Of a stretch of DNA of 64,000 nucleotides, positions 24,282 through 30,974 are shown in pieces. This DNA is from an uncultured Lachnospiraceae bacterium (lineage in GTDB: Bacteria; Bacillota; Clostridia; Lachnospirales; Lachnospiraceae): NCBI GenBank assembly GCA_947591155.1, contig CANQDA010000008.1, forward strand, positions 1 through 64,000. Direction: 5' to 3'. The notes beneath the pieces are model-generated. The model was not told where the DNA came from, ran no database searches, and saw only the letters and a list, made by a program, of their open reading frames with translations. Every line of letters starts with the position of its first letter. Position 1 is the stretch's first letter. The position numbers and the translations under genes are program-made.

Positions 24282-24400
24282 CCTTGCCAAAACCAGGAAG
24301 ATATGTTAAAATGTTCCTAGCAATGGTAAGTCTGGTTTACTGTTGCTACGAGGGTATCCGTGTGCAAGACGGGTATCCTCACTCTTTATTCAGTTTTTCA
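24282..24400 (+). ncRNA. Candidate plus-strand small RNA with two 12-bp hairpins
   Basis: Hairpin 1: 24318-24329 with 24337-24348, loop 7 nt. Hairpin 2: 24350-24361 with 24369-24380, loop 7 nt. Each has two wobble pairs that are G.U on the plus strand only (24324.24342, 24325.24341, 24354.24376, 24357.24373). A plus-strand promoter-like pair, TTGCCA and TTAAAA with a 16-nt spacer, lies just upstream (about 24287-24314). All neighbouring genes are on the minus strand, so this would be antisense to 24379-24519. Confidence 0.4.
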
Positions 24401-24519
24401 AAATCCTTAATCAGGAAATAAACAACCTTTCCTTCTTTCTCTGATGCGCTCCTAAGTTCCCATCCACAGTGAATCAGGTGGTTCACTTCTCTTACATCGC
24501 TTGTTTCTTTGTATCTCAT
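24379..24519 (-). CDS. Small hypothetical protein (46 aa)
   Basis: MRYKETSDVREVNHLIHCGW, then ELRSASEKEGKVVYFLIKDF. GGAGG 8 nt upstream; ATGA overlap with the upstream gene. The 'VNHLI..GW.L......G...YFL' form is a common small phage protein. The 5' end of the plus-strand hairpin element overlaps its stop codon. Confidence 0.55.
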   Translation of the reverse strand: MRYKETSDVREVNHLIHCGWELRSASEKEGKVVYFLIKDFEKLNKE

Positions 24520-24776
24520 GTTTCATCCTCCAGAACAGAAACTTGGCAAAATTCTGTTCCTGAATACTTGAATGACAGCCTTACTGCTTCTGCCCTCAAT
24601 TCCCGTTTAAGTTCCAGTCCCATAACGTCAGCAACGATCTCAATGCCGTTATAAAACTGGATAATAGGTTCATGCATAAGTACTCTGACATCGTTTGAAT
24701 ACCATTGAAGCGATTTGATTTCCTTATTTACTGCGATCAGCTTATCCAGCCATTCCTTTACCTCCGTGTACTCCAT
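24516..24776 (-). CDS. Hypothetical protein
   Basis: 86 residues from ATG 24776 (AGGAGG upstream): MEYTEVKEWLDKLIAVNKEI, then HEPIIQFYNGIEIVADVMGL and KYSGTEFCQVSVLEDET. Not recognised. Confidence 0.5.
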   Translation of the reverse strand: MEYTEVKEWLDKLIAVNKEIKSLQWYSNDVRVLMHEPIIQFYNGIEIVADVMGLELKRELRAEAVRLSFKYSGTEFCQVSVLEDET

Positions 24777-24934
24777 CTGCTTTTCCTCCTTTGTTCTTCT
24801 CTCATTGATAGGTTTGCGAAGACCCAAACTGCCACGATCATCACGCAAGCCGTTATGTACATTCCACCCTCCACTGCCCCAGGTGCAAGAATCAGGCAGA
24901 GGAAAGCAATTATTCCGTAGATTTTGCTAAGCAT
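24758..24934 (-). CDS. Small two-helix membrane protein
   Basis: 58 residues from ATG 24934 (AGGAGG upstream): MLSKIYGIIAFLCLILAPGA and YITACVMIVAVWVFANLS give two membrane helices, followed by a basic tail. Function unknown; could be a small inner-membrane exclusion or holin-like protein, which is inference. Confidence 0.5.
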   Translation of the reverse strand: MLSKIYGIIAFLCLILAPGAVEGGMYITACVMIVAVWVFANLSMREEQRRKSRWSTRR

Positions 24935-24972
24935 TCTTTTGTTCCTCCTAAGCGCAATATTTAATCTCGTAC

Positions 24973-25731
24973 TCATAAACTATCTTTGGAAAAATCCCCT
25001 CCGTATTCTTCCCTAAACTTCTCAATAATCCATATCTGCCCTTTTCCAGTAATTACAGTCTTAGGAAATACCCTTGTTCCGTATATGGTGTCTTTCTTGA
25101 CCTCTACCACCTGGAAATACCCCCTGTCGATATAACTCTGGTATGGCGTTCGATTATTCAGAAGCACTTTCTTCTCTTTCAGCCACTTAATGAGCCTGTT
25201 TCTTCCTATGTTAATGTGTTCGTCATTTGCTATCTTTGCCATCTCGTCCATGTCGATAGTGTCTTTTGTCTGTGAAACGTGAGTGGCGAAGTCAACAAGC
25301 GGTTTCTGGTCTGCAATCTTCTGCTCTGCGATCAGCCGTCTTTCCCTTTCCTCTTTCAGCGCCGTAAAAGCCTTGATTGCAAGTTCTGGATTATCGATCA
25401 GTTCGTCTACCGCATAAAGTCCATGCTTTCGGATTGATGGAATGACTTCATCAAATATCCAACTTTCAAACCTCTCTGCACCCGGCAACTGTGACTTAAT
25501 CACAAGACGGTAAACATCACCCTCTGGAATGATGAGAACGTCTTGATTTCCTCCGTTTGTAGGGATGTTCCATTTTAGAACACCCTTGCAATGTGTCTGA
25601 ACTGCTTTATGCGGTATGGAATAACCAAGTGCCTTTGCAACATCACTCCCAACAAAATAAGTCTTTCCGCTTACTTCAACCGTCCGCACGCTCCCAAACT
25701 CTGAATTTTCAAAAATCTGTAGTTCGTTCAT
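24973..25731 (-). CDS. BRO-family antirepressor with KilAC C-terminus
   Basis: 252 residues from ATG 25731. BRO-N at the N-terminus (LQIFENSEFGSVRTVEVSGK, FVGSDVAKALGYS, HKAVQTHC, GLYAVDEL) and a KilAC/ANT domain at the C-terminus (MDEMAKIANDEHINIGRNRL, IKWLKEKKVLL, GYFQVVEVKKD, FPKTVITGKGQIWI). First gene after the Cro-like region, the classical antirepressor place: it would titrate or block the S24 repressor during induction. One of five antirepressor-type genes here. Confidence 0.88.
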   Translation of the reverse strand: MNELQIFENSEFGSVRTVEVSGKTYFVGSDVAKALGYSIPHKAVQTHCKGVLKWNIPTNGGNQDVLIIPEGDVYRLVIKSQLPGAERFESWIFDEVIPSIRKHGLYAVDELIDNPELAIKAFTALKEERERRLIAEQKIADQKPLVDFATHVSQTKDTIDMDEMAKIANDEHINIGRNRLIKWLKEKKVLLNNRTPYQSYIDRGYFQVVEVKKDTIYGTRVFPKTVITGKGQIWIIEKFREEYGGDFSKDSL

Positions 25732-25789
25732 AACTTTGTCATCAACTCCTTCTTTCAGCTTCTGACAGTCCCATCTGGAAAATGAATAG

Positions 25790-25936
25790 TTAGTCACTTA
25801 TGCGCTCTCCGAATATGGATTCTGCCAAATCTTTTATTTCGGAGAGCAATTCTTTTATTCTTTCCAGTTTCTGAATCTGATCATCAGAAACCACGTCAAC
25901 CCTGATTGTCAGTTCGCTAATTTTGCTCTGCTTCAT
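25790..25936 (-). CDS. Small helical protein (48 aa)
   Basis: MKQSKISELTIRVDVVSDDQ, then IQKLERIKELLSEIKDLAES. GGAGG 6 nt upstream. N-terminal beta strand plus long helix; stop is close to the antirepressor. Overlaps the Cro-like gene's 3' end. Function unknown. Confidence 0.5.
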   Translation of the reverse strand: MKQSKISELTIRVDVVSDDQIQKLERIKELLSEIKDLAESIFGERISD

Positions 25937-26144
25937 TTTTTCCATCCTCCGCAAACCTTCTTGGGTCTACATTAATAAAAATACATAACGGAATAAGTTC
26001 CTCTGCCCTCAAGTCCCTATTTCTGCTGTCACCATAAAGGCTCGCATAAAGTGACTTGTAATCAAGGTTCGTCTTTCTGGCAACTTCAGAAAGATTGTAT
26101 CCTTTGTCCTTCATGTACTTACCAATTCTTCTCGAAATATTCAT
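25917..26144 (-). CDS. Cro-like HTH regulator
   Basis: 75 residues. An XRE-type helix-turn-helix: MNISRRIGKYMKDKGYNLSE, VARKTNLDYKSLYASLYGDS, then an acidic C-terminus. RBS AGAGG 7 nt upstream. First gene of the early operon, divergent from the repressor with three shared operators, so the expected Cro role is shutting repressor transcription. Confidence 0.8.
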   Translation of the reverse strand: MNISRRIGKYMKDKGYNLSEVARKTNLDYKSLYASLYGDSRNRDLRAEELIPLCIFINVDPRRFAEDGKNEAEQN

Positions 26145-26160
26145 GCAATCACCTCTTTTC

Positions 26161-26282
26161 CTTCATTCCGAAGAATCTATTGAAATTATATACTTCGTAT
26201 TGAATCTTGTCAAGTAGTTTTGCAAAATTTTTTCTTCATAATGAAGATTTTTATTGACCTATTTAGAAAAATAATGTATATT
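26161..26282. promoter_or_regulatory. Divergent early/repressor promoters with three operators
   Basis: Minus-strand early promoter: -35 TTGACA (26208-26213), 17-bp spacer, -10 TATAAT (26185-26190). Plus-strand repressor promoter: -35 TTGACC (26254-26259), 17-bp spacer, -10 TATATT (26277-26282). Operator-like palindromes with CTTC...GAAG ends: 26161-26173, 26193-26204 (inside the early spacer) and 26234-26246 (CTTCATAATGAAG, perfect). This fits a lambda-style switch with cooperative repressor binding. Confidence 0.85.
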
Positions 26283-26306
26283 ATAATAAAAAGGAGGAAA
26301 CACAGC

Positions 26307-27071
26307 ATGGGAACCGTATTTGGCGACAAATTAAAGGAATTAAGAAAAGAAACAGGAATGAATACAGTAGAGGTTTCAGAGAAATTAAAAAGCAGAGGGT
26401 TTGACGTAGCTGGTAAAACATTATCTGGATATGAGAACGGAATAAGAATGCCAAACGCCGATGTGTTTATGGCTCTAATGTCTATTTATGAATGCAAAAA
26501 CATTTTGGAGATATTTTCATTTGTAAGCGCAGATTATTCAGTTCCTACGGATGATGAATGGAAAATAATTGAAAGTTATCGGAAGCTTGACGATTACGGC
26601 AAAGAAACCATAAACATAGCCCTGGAACGGGAAACAAACAGAGTCCGGCAATTAATGGACAAGAGTTCAGAGATTATATCCCTAAATGCTGCGCTCCACA
26701 AGACTCCGCAAACAATGCGCATCTACACCTACCTAAGGAAAATAGCTTGCGCGGGAACCGGATTTTATTTTGACGATATTCCAGCGGAAACCATAGCAGC
26801 GCCGTATATGGAAGGTGCCGATTTTATTATCAGTGTAAATGGCGACAGCATGGAACCGGATTATCATGACGGCGAATACTTATATGTCAAGAAAACCGAT
26901 CACATAAATTATGGGGAAGTTGGGATATTTACCGTAAACAATGAATGCTTTTTAAAGGAATTTGGAGAAGAGGGACTGATTTCAAGGAATAAGAACTACA
27001 AGGATATCCCAGGAAATGAAGATGTACGATTGATCGGAAAAGTAATTGGGAAAGTACAAGGGGATGAATAA
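26307..27071 (+). CDS. LexA/CI-type phage repressor (XRE HTH + S24 peptidase)
   Basis: 254 residues, ATG 26307 with GGAGG 8 nt upstream. Residues 4-70 form an XRE HTH (FGDKLKELRKETGMNTVEVS, TLSGYENGIRMPNADVFMAL). The C-terminal half is an S24 autopeptidase: cleavage site A149-G150 (RKIACAGTGF), catalytic S181 (VNGDSMEPDYHDGEYLYV) and K217 (FTVNNECFLKEF). RecA-stimulated self-cleavage should induce the prophage. Transcribed alone on the plus strand from the divergent promoter. Confidence 0.93.
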   Translation: MGTVFGDKLKELRKETGMNTVEVSEKLKSRGFDVAGKTLSGYENGIRMPNADVFMALMSIYECKNILEIFSFVSADYSVPTDDEWKIIESYRKLDDYGKETINIALERETNRVRQLMDKSSEIISLNAALHKTPQTMRIYTYLRKIACAGTGFYFDDIPAETIAAPYMEGADFIISVNGDSMEPDYHDGEYLYVKKTDHINYGEVGIFTVNNECFLKEFGEEGLISRNKNYKDIPGNEDVRLIGKVIGKVQGDE

Positions 27072-27157
27072 TGAAGCATATGGTTTCCAAATGGGAAAAG
27101 GGGCTTGTCACCCCATCCGAGGAATATATGGAAAAACTAAAGTCAGTGCTTTTATAA
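27071..27157 (+). pseudogene. Tiny ORF resembling the second half of an XRE HTH
   Basis: 28 codons starting in the repressor's TAA (TAATG overlap): MKHMVSKWEKGLVTPSEEYM, then EKLKSVLL. The S.WE.G..TPS.E...KL...L pattern is the recognition-helix half of an XRE/HTH_3 domain with the first half missing. Likely a remnant of an ancestral regulator or a tiny coupled peptide. Confidence 0.35.
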
Positions 27158-27168
27158 AGATGGTGGGA

Positions 27169-27186
27169 GGGCAGAGAAATCTGCCC
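27169..27186. terminator. Bidirectional terminator between repressor and late operon
   Basis: 7-bp hairpin GGGCAGA/TCTGCCC with a GAAA loop, U-rich (TTACTTTT) on the plus side. Lies between the end of the plus-strand repressor transcript and the last gene of the minus-strand late operon. Confidence 0.6.
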
Positions 27187-27318
27187 TTACTTTTCCCCCA
27201 CAATATATTCCATCTCTTCCATAGTGATCTTGCCTTCAGCCGCCATTTCCTTGACTTTCTTTTCGTCAATCTTCCCAGCCCTGTACAGCCTTCTTAAACT
27301 TTCCGCTAACAACCTCAT
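27187..27318 (-). CDS. XkdX-like small tail-region protein
   Basis: 43 residues: MRLLAESLRRLYRAGKIDEK, then KVKEMAAEGKITMEEMEYIVG. The KV..M...GKIT.EE...I.G ending is the XkdX pattern, a small protein typically encoded after tail-fibre genes. Last late gene; its stop is at the shared terminator. RBS AGGAGG is in the upstream leader. Confidence 0.65.
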   Translation of the reverse strand: MRLLAESLRRLYRAGKIDEKKVKEMAAEGKITMEEMEYIVGEK

Positions 27319-27683
27319 TACAGGATACCTCCTTCCACAAGTTCCATCGTCAACTGGTCAATCAACTCATTGTCATGCCGCACCTGCTCCACAGTAGGTT
27401 CATCCTCTGAACTGTAGTCCAGCCATTTCCCCATGTCGGACAGAATTTCATCCTCATCCGGCTCATACACCGTGCGGAATATGTTGCCGTCATACTGGTA
27501 CATTTCCCGTGGCTCATGATGGTATTCATCCGTTTCCATCCCGGATTCCATTCCCCCATACATTCCAAGGCTTTCATCCGTCACAACTTCCTCATTGTCC
27601 AACACCGTCACGTCCCACATGCCATCAGGCAACGGCACAATAGTGACCTTTTCTTGTTTCAAGTCGAATAACATTTTTCGCAT
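27318..27683 (-). CDS. Acidic hypothetical protein downstream of the DGR
   Basis: 121 residues, strongly acidic, MRKMLFDLKQEKVTIVPLPD, with QYDGNIFRTVYEPDEDEILS and VRHDNELIDQLTMELVEG. AAGGAG 10 nt upstream of ATG 27683. The first 59 nt overlap the reverse transcriptase 3' end in another frame. Probably a small tail-region protein; not recognised. Confidence 0.6.
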   Translation of the reverse strand: MRKMLFDLKQEKVTIVPLPDGMWDVTVLDNEEVVTDESLGMYGGMESGMETDEYHHEPREMYQYDGNIFRTVYEPDEDEILSDMGKWLDYSSEDEPTVEQVRHDNELIDQLTMELVEGGIL

Positions 27684-28827
27684 GTTTAACCATCTCCTTA
27701 CATAATTTTGTAATGTCAGTTACTTTGTTTTTCTTAATCCAGTGCTTGCACATGGAATTATCAGTCCATCCATTCCTGGATATAATACGCCTTGCAGCCG
27801 CCAGCGAAATTTCCTTATCCTTTTGGACTTTCTTAACATTTCTTCTAAGCCGCAGGAATATCCTGCTCCGCACCCATGTTTTCACCCTGGAAACGCAGAA
27901 CCCCATCATGTCGATGTAGCCGTCCTGGAAATTAATCCATTGGTCATCCTGCTTGATCTCAACCCCAAGGTTGTCCCACATCCATTTTCGGAACATCTTC
28001 ACGGCGGATTTCAAGTCCTTCAAGGAATTCCCAAAGAATGCAATGTCGTCCATGTAATATAACTGGTGCAGGACAAGCCTCACTTTCTCTTTCGTCCCAT
28101 TCCTGTGTTTCCGTATCTTGACCATGTTTTCTTCCACGTAATGGTATGCGAAACTCATGTAGAAGTTGGCAAGGTACTGGCTCAAGTAGGAGCCGATTTC
28201 CAGACCTTTCTCAAAACTGTCGATCAAGGCGAACACGAGGTGTAAAAGCGGCTCGTTGTCCACGTATTTCTTAAGCAATTTCTTTAGTTTATTCTTGTCG
28301 ATATTTTCATAATAATGCCGTGCATCACCTTTCCAAGCGTGTCTCATCTTTTCATGTCGAACCCATTTTTCGATGGCTTTCTTCCCGAACACTTGTCCCT
28401 TGTGTGGAAGAGCCGCACATTGGTAGTATCCAATTTTCTTATTCAGTACTTCTTTTAGTCCATTTACAGCTATGTAGTCGTATATCTGCTGTTTGATGTC
28501 CTGGATTCCGATTTTCCTAACCTTGTCATTTTCCTTGCGGAACGTGTGCCAGATCGGCTTCCATTTGTAGTCCCTGTTGATGATCTCCATTTGGATTGCA
28601 TCCACTATGGTATTAATCGCACCACGGAACACGTCATAGCGGTCAAAATTTTCTGACAGGGTTTTCCATAGGCTTGCCGGGACACCCGTATATTCCTCAA
28701 ACATTTCCAAGGTGTCCCGCCTTGTCATCTTGTTCCTGCCGTTATTCCCGCCCCTAAGACAGTCATAAACAGAATCCAGTATAAAATATCTATCCGTTAT
28801 GTCTACATTTTTACAGTATTTCTTCAC
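27625..28827 (-). CDS. DGR reverse transcriptase
   Basis: 400 residues. Palm motifs: a first catalytic Asp in AWKGDARHYYENIDK (D168), the DGR-specific motif 4 EIGSYLSQYLANFYM (IGSYLSQ, 211-217) and YYMDDIAFFG (YMDD, 258-261). The C-terminal thumb is basic (KKVQKDKEISLAAARRIISR). DGR RTs copy the template RNA with adenine-specific mutagenesis and cDNA homing into the variable repeat. Starts GTG at 28827. Ends in a 59-nt overlap with the next gene. Confidence 0.97.
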   Translation of the reverse strand: MKKYCKNVDITDRYFILDSVYDCLRGGNNGRNKMTRRDTLEMFEEYTGVPASLWKTLSENFDRYDVFRGAINTIVDAIQMEIINRDYKWKPIWHTFRKENDKVRKIGIQDIKQQIYDYIAVNGLKEVLNKKIGYYQCAALPHKGQVFGKKAIEKWVRHEKMRHAWKGDARHYYENIDKNKLKKLLKKYVDNEPLLHLVFALIDSFEKGLEIGSYLSQYLANFYMSFAYHYVEENMVKIRKHRNGTKEKVRLVLHQLYYMDDIAFFGNSLKDLKSAVKMFRKWMWDNLGVEIKQDDQWINFQDGYIDMMGFCVSRVKTWVRSRIFLRLRRNVKKVQKDKEISLAAARRIISRNGWTDNSMCKHWIKKNKVTDITKLCKEMVKHAKNVIRLETRKGHYCAVA

Positions 28828-29045
28828 GTATATAAAATTAACCTTTCTATAATCGTTTCAAATTCAAGGAGTCTTCGGCTTCATCTACTAACCCCGGTGC
28901 CATCCTCTCACTCAATGACATCCCTACTCACTGGCCAGGTTTTCGGTTCCCACTCAGAACTTATTGTAGTAGTCTTGCGACTAGCCCACTTTCTGTGGAC
29001 GAAATGACGTATTTATGCTTCAGAGCACGAAAAATATTTGAAAAT
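28828..29045 (-). ncRNA. DGR template RNA spacer
   Basis: 218 bp without ORF between the template repeat and the reverse transcriptase. In characterised DGRs the RNA downstream of the template is needed as a priming/RT-binding region. Inferred from position; no known motif was read. Confidence 0.55.
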
Positions 29046-29138
29046 GCGGCGGCGATGTTCCAGTTCGCGTTCCCGACCCCGTTCCTGCCATTCAGGTAAG
29101 ACAGCCCGGCATTCGAGGTGTTCCTGAGGTTGCCACGC
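29046..29138 (-). repeat. DGR template repeat (TR)
   Basis: 93 bp, same length and 81/93 identical to the variable repeat at 29428-29520. On the coding strand it is rich in AAC/AAT/TAC codons (ten mutable codons), the hallmark of a DGR template. All 12 differences from VR are at template adenines. Confidence 0.97.
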
Positions 29139-29163
29139 CTACGTCAAGTCCTATTATATTTTT

Positions 29164-29322
29164 TTAAAATTCTATTAATTTACATGATTTTTCGTTGGGT
29201 TGTTCCGTACTATCGGTAATGAGGATACAGCCGCAGATTTCGCCGTCCAGGCCGTAGACGGCGAAATCGCATTGATGGCAGTCCTCTGGTTTTATATCAA
29301 CCAATACTTTAATAATTTCCAT
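29164..29322 (-). CDS. Small Cys-rich protein between DGR target and TR
   Basis: 52 residues from ATG 29322 (AGGA 10 nt upstream): MEIIKVLVDIKPEDCHQCDF, then YGLDGEICGCILI. Two Cys pairs may bind zinc. Occupies the place where avd usually sits in DGRs, but has no resemblance to the four-helix Avd. Role unknown. Confidence 0.5.
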   Translation of the reverse strand: MEIIKVLVDIKPEDCHQCDFAVYGLDGEICGCILITDSTEQPNEKSCKLIEF

Positions 29323-29354
29323 TTTATTTTTTTCCTGCCTTTCCACTTTGAACC

Positions 29355-29401
29355 TAAGGGGAGTGCCCCTCTTTCCATCATTCGCTGCGCTCATGATGGA
29401 A
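29355..29401. other. Two hairpins downstream of the variable repeat
   Basis: AGGGG/CCCCT (29357-29361/29366-29370, loop AGTG) and a 9-bp stem TTCCATCAT/ATGATGGAA (29373-29381/29393-29401, 11-nt loop). In the Bordetella DGR a hairpin just downstream of VR aids homing; these may be the equivalent. They could also act in termination. Confidence 0.5.
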
Positions 29402-29417
29402 ATTCACCCCCGAGTGG

Positions 29418-30962
29418 TTATGAAACGGCGGCGGCGAGGTCCCAGTCCGCGCGCCCGACCCCGTGCCAGCCATTCAGGCAAGACAGCCCGGCAGCCGAGG
29501 TGCTCCTGAGGTCGCCACGCGTTAGATATTCACGTATTCCAGTACCAGTACTACCGTAATAATATCTGTCGCCTATGTCTTTCGCACCACTCGTTCCAAC
29601 AGTACGAACGAATGTTGAACCCGTTTCCAAGTCAACAGTTTCTTCCGCAATCCAGATATCTTGTGAGCCGGTATTATCATAGTGTGCGACTTCTTTCCAA
29701 CCGGAACCAGAAGGGTCTGTATTTGTATAAGTCTCCGCACCATTCCTGTTGTATAAAATTGTATTTGTTGCAGTGTTCTTGTGCAACAACTCATTCCCAC
29801 TCACCATATAAGCGCCGATTCCATCCTCAACGCCCTGGATACGGAAGGAGTGCTTGCCATCATCGGCAACTTGTCCATCATTTCCAAGTACGAAATCAGT
29901 CTGACCGGAATGCAGGGACATTGTTGAAATGTATGTATTTTCAGTCGTTGTAAAAGCTTTAGGAGCATCTACATACACGCGGACATTTACACCTTCATCC
30001 GCATCTTCAATCTTGGTAACTTTTACAAGGTTTGCCAGGTTGCTTGCAATGTTCGTTTGTTGACGGTCTGGCGCTGCTGCCGTGGTATTTGTTCCAATGG
30101 ACACGGTGCACCCAACATAAATAGTGCCAAGGCTTGCCTTTGCGATTGTAACATACATCACCTCTGACTCTGCCTTTGCGACCTTAACCTGTGTATTATA
30201 ATTAGTAGCGCCCGGGAATACGCTCTGTGAATTAAGAGTTTTATACTTAATCCACAGGAAGTTCTTCAAGTATGCAGACCGTTCGCTTCCTGCACCAACA
30301 TAGCCTTCACCCTTCTTTCCCATAGCAGTATGCAGCGCATCGTATGACATAAAGTTCTTCACCGCCAAGCCAGACGAGCCATACAGAATCCCTTCAATTT
30401 CCCCGGCATAATAAGCGGACACGATTCCATAAGGCATGGGATTCCCTTTGTTGTCCCGGCAGTGGGGCATGAGGGTAAGTTTCAAATCCGGGCGTTTGTT
30501 CGGCACTTCGGAATCAGAAAAGTGCTTGATGTATCCGTCTTCCACGAATTCCTCTCCCCAATACAAAGGCGGGGTAAGGACTCCCACATCCACCGCGCCC
30601 GTGCGCTTGAATCCGCTTTGACCCTCGATGGCGGTTGGGATTTTCACGCCTTGATTGTCCACCTTGAAATTGCACAGACAGTACCAGAATGCATTGTGGT
30701 GCTCAAAATCGTCACGCTCCTTCACCTTGTCCGTGGATGGTTTGCAGACGTGACCTTCGGAGTCATTCATCATGATTCCAATGCCGGAATCGGTTTTGGA
30801 ATGGTTATAAAATTTCGTGGAGAACAATTCGCCAGTCCTCCGTGTGCCAAAAAAAGTTCCCCAATCAAATTTTGATGGATTGAATTGGCTGGTGTATAAA
30901 ATTTGTAACAACTCCAAGATTTTCTCCTGGTTTTCTAAGTTTCCTATGTTGATTGATGGCAT
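29418..30962 (-). CDS. DGR target, tail-tip receptor-binding protein
   Basis: 514 residues. N-terminal virion-attachment part (MPSINIGNLENQEKILELLQ, FDWGTFFGTRRTGELFSTKF), beta-rich middle, and a C-terminal C-type-lectin-like domain carrying the variable repeat: LSCLNGWHGVGRADWDLAAA is the varied ligand surface. Stop codon is 8 bp after VR. Immediately follows the tail-fibre genes, so it is likely the diversified receptor-binding protein at the tail tip. Confidence 0.92.
   Translation of the reverse strand: MPSINIGNLENQEKILELLQILYTSQFNPSKFDWGTFFGTRRTGELFSTKFYNHSKTDSGIGIMMNDSEGHVCKPSTDKVKERDDFEHHNAFWYCLCNFKVDNQGVKIPTAIEGQSGFKRTGAVDVGVLTPPLYWGEEFVEDGYIKHFSDSEVPNKRPDLKLTLMPHCRDNKGNPMPYGIVSAYYAGEIEGILYGSSGLAVKNFMSYDALHTAMGKKGEGYVGAGSERSAYLKNFLWIKYKTLNSQSVFPGATNYNTQVKVAKAESEVMYVTIAKASLGTIYVGCTVSIGTNTTAAAPDRQQTNIASNLANLVKVTKIEDADEGVNVRVYVDAPKAFTTTENTYISTMSLHSGQTDFVLGNDGQVADDGKHSFRIQGVEDGIGAYMVSGNELLHKNTATNTILYNRNGAETYTNTDPSGSGWKEVAHYDNTGSQDIWIAEETVDLETGSTFVRTVGTSGAKDIGDRYYYGSTGTGIREYLTRGDLRSTSAAGLSCLNGWHGVGRADWDLAAAVS
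29428..29520 (-). repeat. DGR variable repeat (VR)
   Basis: 93 bp encoding residues 482-512 at the C-terminus of the target protein. Compared with TR: N-D, N-S, N-A, Y-C, R-W, N-H, N-R, N-D, N-D, I-L, from 12 substitutions all at template A. Ends in a GC run with IMH-like features: VR continues CGTTT where TR has ATTTT. Confidence 0.97.
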
Positions 30963-30974
30963 TTTTGGTTCCTC

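Noticed and set aside
24350..24380. Rho-independent terminator at the twin hairpins
   Set aside because: No adequate U run on either side; G.U pairs point to plus-strand RNA function rather than minus-strand termination.
29199..29559. Plus-strand ORF crossing VR
   Set aside because: Antisense of the receptor-binding protein; no RBS, and the minus strand explains the repeats.
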